A stretch of DNA of 64,000 bases, taken from the NCBI GenBank assembly GCA_024758765.1, contig CP101406.1, forward strand, positions 1,798,001 through 1,862,000. The letters are read 5' to 3'. Origin of the DNA: Mycobacterium sp. SVM_VP21 (GTDB taxonomy: Bacteria; Actinomycetota; Actinomycetes; Mycobacteriales; Mycobacteriaceae). Made by a program: the position numbers and the translations under genes. Positions 59,406-64,000 of the stretch are shown piece after piece (the stretch's first letter is position 1; each line of letters opens with the position of its first letter). The notes beneath the pieces are model-generated. The model was not told where the DNA came from. It worked only from the letters and a program-made list of their open reading frames with translations, and did not search any database.

Positions 59406-62400
59406 GTGATTGGTAAGCGTCGCAACGCAAGTCGCGCCGGTCGACGAATATTCGGTGCGGGTTCGGCGGTGGCTGCGTTGGTGGCTTTTGGGTCGGGTCC
59501 GTTGGATTCGGTGCCGGTGGCGCGGGCTGATGGTGGGCTGGATTGGTTGCTGGATGTGTTTGAGCCGGCGGCGTGGTCTGGGGGTGCTGGCGGGGCTCTT
59601 GTCGATGTGTCGTCGTGGGTTGGTTCGGCGGATGGTGGCCAGCTGGGGCTGACGTCGTTGGTGGATCAGTGGTTGTATGCGCCGTTGCATGCCTCGCTCG
59701 AAGAATGGGTGAACTCTGATTTCGGGTTGCAGGTCGGTGGCTTCCTCAATGGCGTGACAGGGCTGTATCTGATCGGCGATGGCGCGGCGGGGGTGGACGC
59801 CACTGCGACGACTGCGGCTGGTGCCGGTGGTGCTGGTGGCTTGTTGTTCGGTGACGGCGGTGCCGGCGGCGCGGGCTATGGCGAGTTCGCTGGTGGTGAT
59901 GGTGGCGCGGCCGGGATGTTCGGTGATGGCGGCGGCGGCGGGGTCGGTGTTGCTGGCAGCGACGGTGGCGCCGGGGGCACCGGTGGTTGGTTTATGGGCA
60001 TCGGTGGTGACGGCGGTGCTGGTGGTTCCGGTGGTGATGGTGGTGCTGGCGGCGATGGCGTCGGGTGGTTGTTCAGTTCGGGCGGCAACGGTGGCATCGG
60101 CGGCGATGGTGTAGCTGGTTTGGCTGGTGCGGCTGGTGCTGCGGGTGGTTGGGCCAACGGCGGTACCGGTGTTGGTGCTGTCGGCAGTAGTGGTGTGGCT
60201 GGTGGTAATGCCGGCAATGGTGGTGCCGGTGGGAGGGCATCGGGTCTGTTCGGTGATGGCGGCAATGGCGGTGCGGGTGGCGTCGGTGGCGTTGGTGGTG
60301 CTGGTGGCCGGGGTGGTGACGGTGCTGCCGGCGACTGGAGCGTGGCGGCCAGCAGCGGCAACGGCGGTGCTGGTGCTGTTGGTGGTGATGGCGCTGATGG
60401 TGGTGTCGGTGGCCAGGGTGGTGTCGCGGGTGCGGGCGCCGGTTTCGGTTCGTCGGGTGTCAACGGCCAGGGCGGCCAAGGCGGCGACGGCGGCAATGCC
60501 GGGGTCGCCGGTAATGGTGGCGACGGGGCGCAAGGAACGTTGGGCAACGCCGATGGCGGCCGTGGTGCCGATGGGGGCAACCCGGGTGCGATCGGCCATG
60601 GCGGTGAAGGTGGCCTCAACGGCGGCTCGACTACCGAGCATGCGGCTAGTGGTGCCGACGGCCAGGCGGCCCATCACGGTGGTAACGGTGGTAACGGTGG
60701 CGCCGGGTTCGATGTTGCGGCCTACAACGCCGCGCACGCCGATGATCTCGGCTTCAAGGCACTCGGCATTGCCGGTGGTAACGGTGGCGTCGCCGGCAAC
60801 GCCGGGCTGGTCGGCGATGGTGGTGCCGGTGGCAACGGGGGCAATGGAGGCAATGGCGGCCCCGGCGGCAATGGCGGCTACGGCGGCGGCAAGGGCGGCG
60901 CGGGTGGTGACGGCGGCAATGGTGGTGCCGGTGGTGCCGCCGGTGCGCTGAGCGGCGCCGGTGGCCGGGGCGGTGACGGCGGCCTGGGTGGTGACGGCGG
61001 CCACGGCGGTAATGGCATCGGCGCCAACAGCAATGCCGGCAGCGGCGGTGCTGGCGGCAAGGGTGGTATCGGCGGCGAAGGTGGCGCCGGGCAGACGGGC
61101 GCCGCGGGCAGCTACACCGACGGTGACGGCAACGGGGGCAACGGCACCGACGGCGGTGCCGGTGGCACCGGTGGTGGCGGAGGCAAGGGCGGCGACGCCG
61201 GAACCGCGGCCGGCACCGGTGCGCTGGGCAATAACGGCACCGGTGGTGCTGGTGGTCAGGGTGGCGCCGGTGGAGCAGCCGGCAACGGTGGCCGGGGCGC
61301 CGACGGTGATGCCACCAACCTCGATGGTGGCAACGGCGGCAATGGCGGCAACGTCGGCCTAGCAGGTACGGGCGGCGACGGTGGCGCGGTAGGTAGTGGT
61401 GGTGTCGGCGGCAATGCCGGGGTGCATGGCGCTGAGGGTGTTGCCCCGACCAGCGGCGGTAATGGTGGTGATGGGGGCACGGGCTTCAGCTCTGCCACCG
61501 CGGGTGTCAATGGTGGCGCGGGTGGTGCCGGTGGCAACGGCGGCGACTACGGCAACGGTGGCAACGGTGGAGCTGGCGGGGCCGGTTTCACCGGTAACGA
61601 CGGGATCAATGCCACTACTGCGGGAGGTTCGGGTACCAGCGGCGGCAACGGCACCGATGGTGGTGCGGGCGGCGGTGGCGGCCTGGGCGGTGTGATCGCT
61701 GGCAACGGCGGCAATGGTGGTTTGGGCGGTGCCGGAGGTTCCGGCGGCAAGGGCGGTGCTGGCCTGGCCGGTGCCCTGGTCAGCACGGCCGGCGCGAACG
61801 GCAACGACGGTGGTTCCGGCGGCAACGGTGGTAACGCGGGCTCTGGTGGTGCGGGCGGCAATGCCGGTGGTGTGGCTGTCGGCGGGTCGGGCAGCGTCGG
61901 CACCAACGGCACTGGTGGTGCCGGTGGCACCGGTGGTAACGCCGGCACGGCCGGTGATGGTTCGGATGGCGCCGCGGGTAACGCGTCGAATGTCAACGGC
62001 GGCAAGGGCGGCAACGGCGGCGACATCGGGAGCGCAGGCACCGCCGGCTCCGGTGGTGCGGTCGGCACCGGTGGCGGCGGCGGCAACGCGGGCGCCGACG
62101 GCAGTGCCGGTGCGATCACCGGCCCCTCCGGCAACGGCGGCGACGGTGGCAACGGTTACACCCCGACCGCCGCGGGTGCGACCGGCGGCAATGGCGGCGC
62201 CGGCGGTAACGGCGGCAGCGCGGGCAACGGCGGCAATGGCGGCGCTGGCGGTAATGGCGTGGCCGGTGGCGACGGCGCGAACGCGACCACTTTGGGCACC
62301 AATGGCGGCACCGGCACGGCCGGTAGCCAGGGCGGCAACGGCGGCCAGGGCGGCAATGGCGGCACCCTGGCGGCCAACACCGCGGGTAAGGGCGGTGCCG

Positions 62401-63878
62401 GCGGCACCGGTGGTGCCGGCGGAGCCGGCGGCAATGGCGCGACCGGCACCAGCAATGCGACTCAGAAAGACGGCGGACGCGGCGGTGACGGCGGCGCCGG
62501 AGCCGTAGGCGGTGCCGGGGGCAATGGTGGGGCCGGCGGCACCGCCCAGAACGGTGCCGTGCACGGTGCTGACGGCGCCAACGGCGACGGCGGTAAGGGC
62601 GGCGCCGGGGGCAATGCCGGTGCCGGCGGGGTAGCCGGCCGCACCAGTTCAGGTGACTGGACCTTGGGTACCGGCGGTACCGGCGGTACCGGCGGGCTCG
62701 GTGGCAACGGCGGGGCGGCCGGCGCCGGACCGAGCGCGACCGGTGTCAACGGCAATGGCGGCAACGGCGGCGCCGGCGGTACTGGTGGCGTGTCGGCCGA
62801 CGGCGGCGGTAACCCGCACACAATCCCGAACACTGCGGGGGCGGGCGGCAAGGGCGGCACCGGTGGCAACGGTGGCACCGGTCATGTCGGTGGCGCCGGC
62901 GGAACCGGCGGCAACGGCGGCAACGCCAACCCGCTCGCTTCGGTCAACAACGGTGGACCCGGCGCCGCCGCCGGGGCCGGCGGCAACGGCGGTGTCGGCG
63001 GTACGGCCGCTGGAGCTGGCAGCACCGGCGGCGTCGGCGGTAACGGCGGTAACGGCGGTACGCCCGGCTGGACCAACCAAGGTGGCGCTTCCGGCGGCAA
63101 CGGTGGTGCTGGCGGCGACGGGGGGACCGTCGGTAACGGCGGTGTCGGCGGTAACGGTGGTATTGGCGGGGTCGGCACCAACGGCCGCGACGGCAGCGGC
63201 GATGGCGCTGGCGGCCTCAATGGAGCCACCGGTGGTGTCGGTGGCGTGGGCGGCAATGGCGGCAAGGGCGGTTCGGTTTCCGGCGACGGCGGTAACGGCG
63301 GCGTTGGTGGTACCGGTGGTACCGGTGGTACCGGCGGCAACGGCACCAATGGCCACAGCGCCGGCTTCAGCCCCACGAACAGCAAATCGGGCGGCAGCGG
63401 CGGCAGCGCCGGTGCCGGTGGTGCCGGCGGCCAGGGCGGCGCCGGCGGCACCGCTACGAACGGTGCCGGCGGCGACGGCGGCACCGGCGGGCGTGGCGGA
63501 TCGGGCAATAACGGCGGCACCGGCGGGCACGGCGGCAGCGGTTGGGGCCTTTACCCAGCGTCGTACGGAGGTGACGGTGGCGGTGGTGGCGCTGGTGGCA
63601 CGAGCGGGGCGGGTGGTGCCGGCGGCGCCAGCGCGAACGGATCCGGCGGTGATGGCGGCGACAGTGGCCAAGGCGGCAACGGCGGTAACGGCGGTAACGG
63701 CGGAGGCGGTGGCGGCAGCTACAGCAGCAAACCGGGTGGGAACGGTGGCGGCGCCGGTGCCGCCGGCACCGCGGGAGCTGTAGGCAGCGGTGGCGGCGGT
63801 ACACCGACCGGCGCCCCCGGCTCATCGGGCGGAACCGGGCAGGGCGGTACCGGCGGAACCCAAGGTTCCCATGGCTAG
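59406..63878 (+). CDS. Giant secreted PGRS-repeat protein 4 (no PE domain)
   Basis: 1,490 residues from GTG 59406 (first residues M-IGKRRNASRAGRRIFGAGS), with GAGG 7-8 nt upstream. The signal peptide ends at about residue 41 (PVARA). The N-terminal domain to about residue 130 contains LTSLVDQWLYAPLHASLEEW, VNSDFGLQVGGFLNGVTG and [10 protein letters not shown]; it is closest to that of protein 2. The rest is GGX repeat with inserts such as GFDVAAYNAAHADDLGFKA, GYTPTAAGATGG and GNPHTIPNTAGAGG, and a Ser/Tyr-rich segment near the end (GSGWGLYPASYGG, GGSYSSKPGG). It ends GGTQGSHG like protein 1. It has its own promoter region. By analogy the repeat region should be exposed at the cell surface. 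Confidence 0.85.
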   Translation: MIGKRRNASRAGRRIFGAGSAVAALVAFGSGPLDSVPVARADGGLDWLLDVFEPAAWSGGAGGALVDVSSWVGSADGGQLGLTSLVDQWLYAPLHASLEEWVNSDFGLQVGGFLNGVTGLYLIGDGAAGVDATATTAAGAGGAGGLLFGDGGAGGAGYGEFAGGDGGAAGMFGDGGGGGVGVAGSDGGAGGTGGWFMGIGGDGGAGGSGGDGGAGGDGVGWLFSSGGNGGIGGDGVAGLAGAAGAAGGWANGGTGVGAVGSSGVAGGNAGNGGAGGRASGLFGDGGNGGAGGVGGVGGAGGRGGDGAAGDWSVAASSGNGGAGAVGGDGADGGVGGQGGVAGAGAGFGSSGVNGQGGQGGDGGNAGVAGNGGDGAQGTLGNADGGRGADGGNPGAIGHGGEGGLNGGSTTEHAASGADGQAAHHGGNGGNGGAGFDVAAYNAAHADDLGFKALGIAGGNGGVAGNAGLVGDGGAGGNGGNGGNGGPGGNGGYGGGKGGAGGDGGNGGAGGAAGALSGAGGRGGDGGLGGDGGHGGNGIGANSNAGSGGAGGKGGIGGEGGAGQTGAAGSYTDGDGNGGNGTDGGAGGTGGGGGKGGDAGTAAGTGALGNNGTGGAGGQGGAGGAAGNGGRGADGDATNLDGGNGGNGGNVGLAGTGGDGGAVGSGGVGGNAGVHGAEGVAPTSGGNGGDGGTGFSSATAGVNGGAGGAGGNGGDYGNGGNGGAGGAGFTGNDGINATTAGGSGTSGGNGTDGGAGGGGGLGGVIAGNGGNGGLGGAGGSGGKGGAGLAGALVSTAGANGNDGGSGGNGGNAGSGGAGGNAGGVAVGGSGSVGTNGTGGAGGTGGNAGTAGDGSDGAAGNASNVNGGKGGNGGDIGSAGTAGSGGAVGTGGGGGNAGADGSAGAITGPSGNGGDGGNGYTPTAAGATGGNGGAGGNGGSAGNGGNGGAGGNGVAGGDGANATTLGTNGGTGTAGSQGGNGGQGGNGGTLAANTAGKGGAGGTGGAGGAGGNGATGTSNATQKDGGRGGDGGAGAVGGAGGNGGAGGTAQNGAVHGADGANGDGGKGGAGGNAGAGGVAGRTSSGDWTLGTGGTGGTGGLGGNGGAAGAGPSATGVNGNGGNGGAGGTGGVSADGGGNPHTIPNTAGAGGKGGTGGNGGTGHVGGAGGTGGNGGNANPLASVNNGGPGAAAGAGGNGGVGGTAAGAGSTGGVGGNGGNGGTPGWTNQGGASGGNGGAGGDGGTVGNGGVGGNGGIGGVGTNGRDGSGDGAGGLNGATGGVGGVGGNGGKGGSVSGDGGNGGVGGTGGTGGTGGNGTNGHSAGFSPTNSKSGGSGGSAGAGGAGGQGGAGGTATNGAGGDGGTGGRGGSGNNGGTGGHGGSGWGLYPASYGGDGGGGGAGGTSGAGGAGGASANGSGGDGGDSGQGGNGGNGGNGGGGGGSYSSKPGGNGGGAGAAGTAGAVGSGGGGTPTGAPGSSGGTGQGGTGGTQGSHG

Positions 63879-63896
63879 CCACGTCTTCCGGCGTGG
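63879..63896 (+). terminator. Weak hairpin after PGRS gene 4
   Basis: CCACG (63879-63883) and CGTGG (63892-63896) with an 8-nt loop, then GTTTGTT, directly after the TAG. The short stem makes a terminator role uncertain. Confidence 0.3.
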
Positions 63897-64000
63897 GTTT
63901 GTTCGGGACGGTGCAGGGCTCGGTCCGCCGAAGCGATCGGCTGCCAGAAGTGATGGCGGTCGCCACAGGTGGATAGACGTCCTCAGATACACACTGGCGC

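Noticed and set aside
43644-63878. CRISPR-like or satellite arrays in the PGRS genes
   Set aside because: The repeats are short GGNGGN codon repeats within open frames, with no constant repeat-spacer structure.

Overview
The window is high-GC mycobacterial DNA. It carries the arabinogalactan/mycolate assembly locus (glf to embB, dprE1/dprE2, aftA/aftB, ubiA, antigen 85, pks13) in nearly the order known from Mycobacterium tuberculosis, so the organism is a Mycobacterium in the wide sense. Divergence in the accessory parts and the many PGRS proteins without PE domains suggest a non-tuberculous species, perhaps of the M. terrae/Mycolicibacter group; that placement is inference.

Bases 1-1888 (minus strand) hold the N-terminal part of a PGRP-type amidase and the exported repetitive protein Erp. 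Bases 2196-8772 (plus) form a tight, mostly ATGA-overlapping operon, glf-glfT2-PAP2 phosphatase-ubiA-aftB. It makes UDP-galactofuranose, polymerises the galactan, makes decaprenyl-phosphoryl-ribose and adds terminal arabinofuranose. Bases 9068-12289 (plus) hold antigen 85A (fbpA), the MPT51-like paralogue and the cutinase-like lipase/thioesterase Culp6, separated by hairpins. Bases 12652-21449 (plus) hold fadD32-pks13-accD4, which condense and activate mycolic acid precursors. A ProP/MHS-type transporter gene follows and converges on embB.

Bases 23258-37753 (minus) read dprE1-dprE2-aftA-embC-(small insert)-embA-embB: synthesis of decaprenyl-phosphoryl-arabinose and arabinan polymerisation. 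This operon has been invaded by short repeats. A roughly 405-bp segment with inverted ends and a small winged-helix-like gene sits between embC and embA. The same inverted ends occur back to back before aftA. In-frame repeat-derived segments lie inside the embC and aftA coding sequences.

Bases 37831-63878 (plus) are a 26-kb surface-protein region. It has a small membrane-anchored protein with a probable leaderless transcript, then two paralogous secreted solenoid proteins with strict 14/18-residue and 27-residue repeats, then four very large secreted glycine-rich PGRS proteins (about 1,400-2,080 aa). The PGRS proteins carry ordinary signal peptides and a shared roughly 100-residue N-terminal domain in place of a PE domain. 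Conserved promoters, duplicated C-terminal modules and a probable frameshift show that this part is evolving by duplication. It is the most likely place for an undescribed envelope system.
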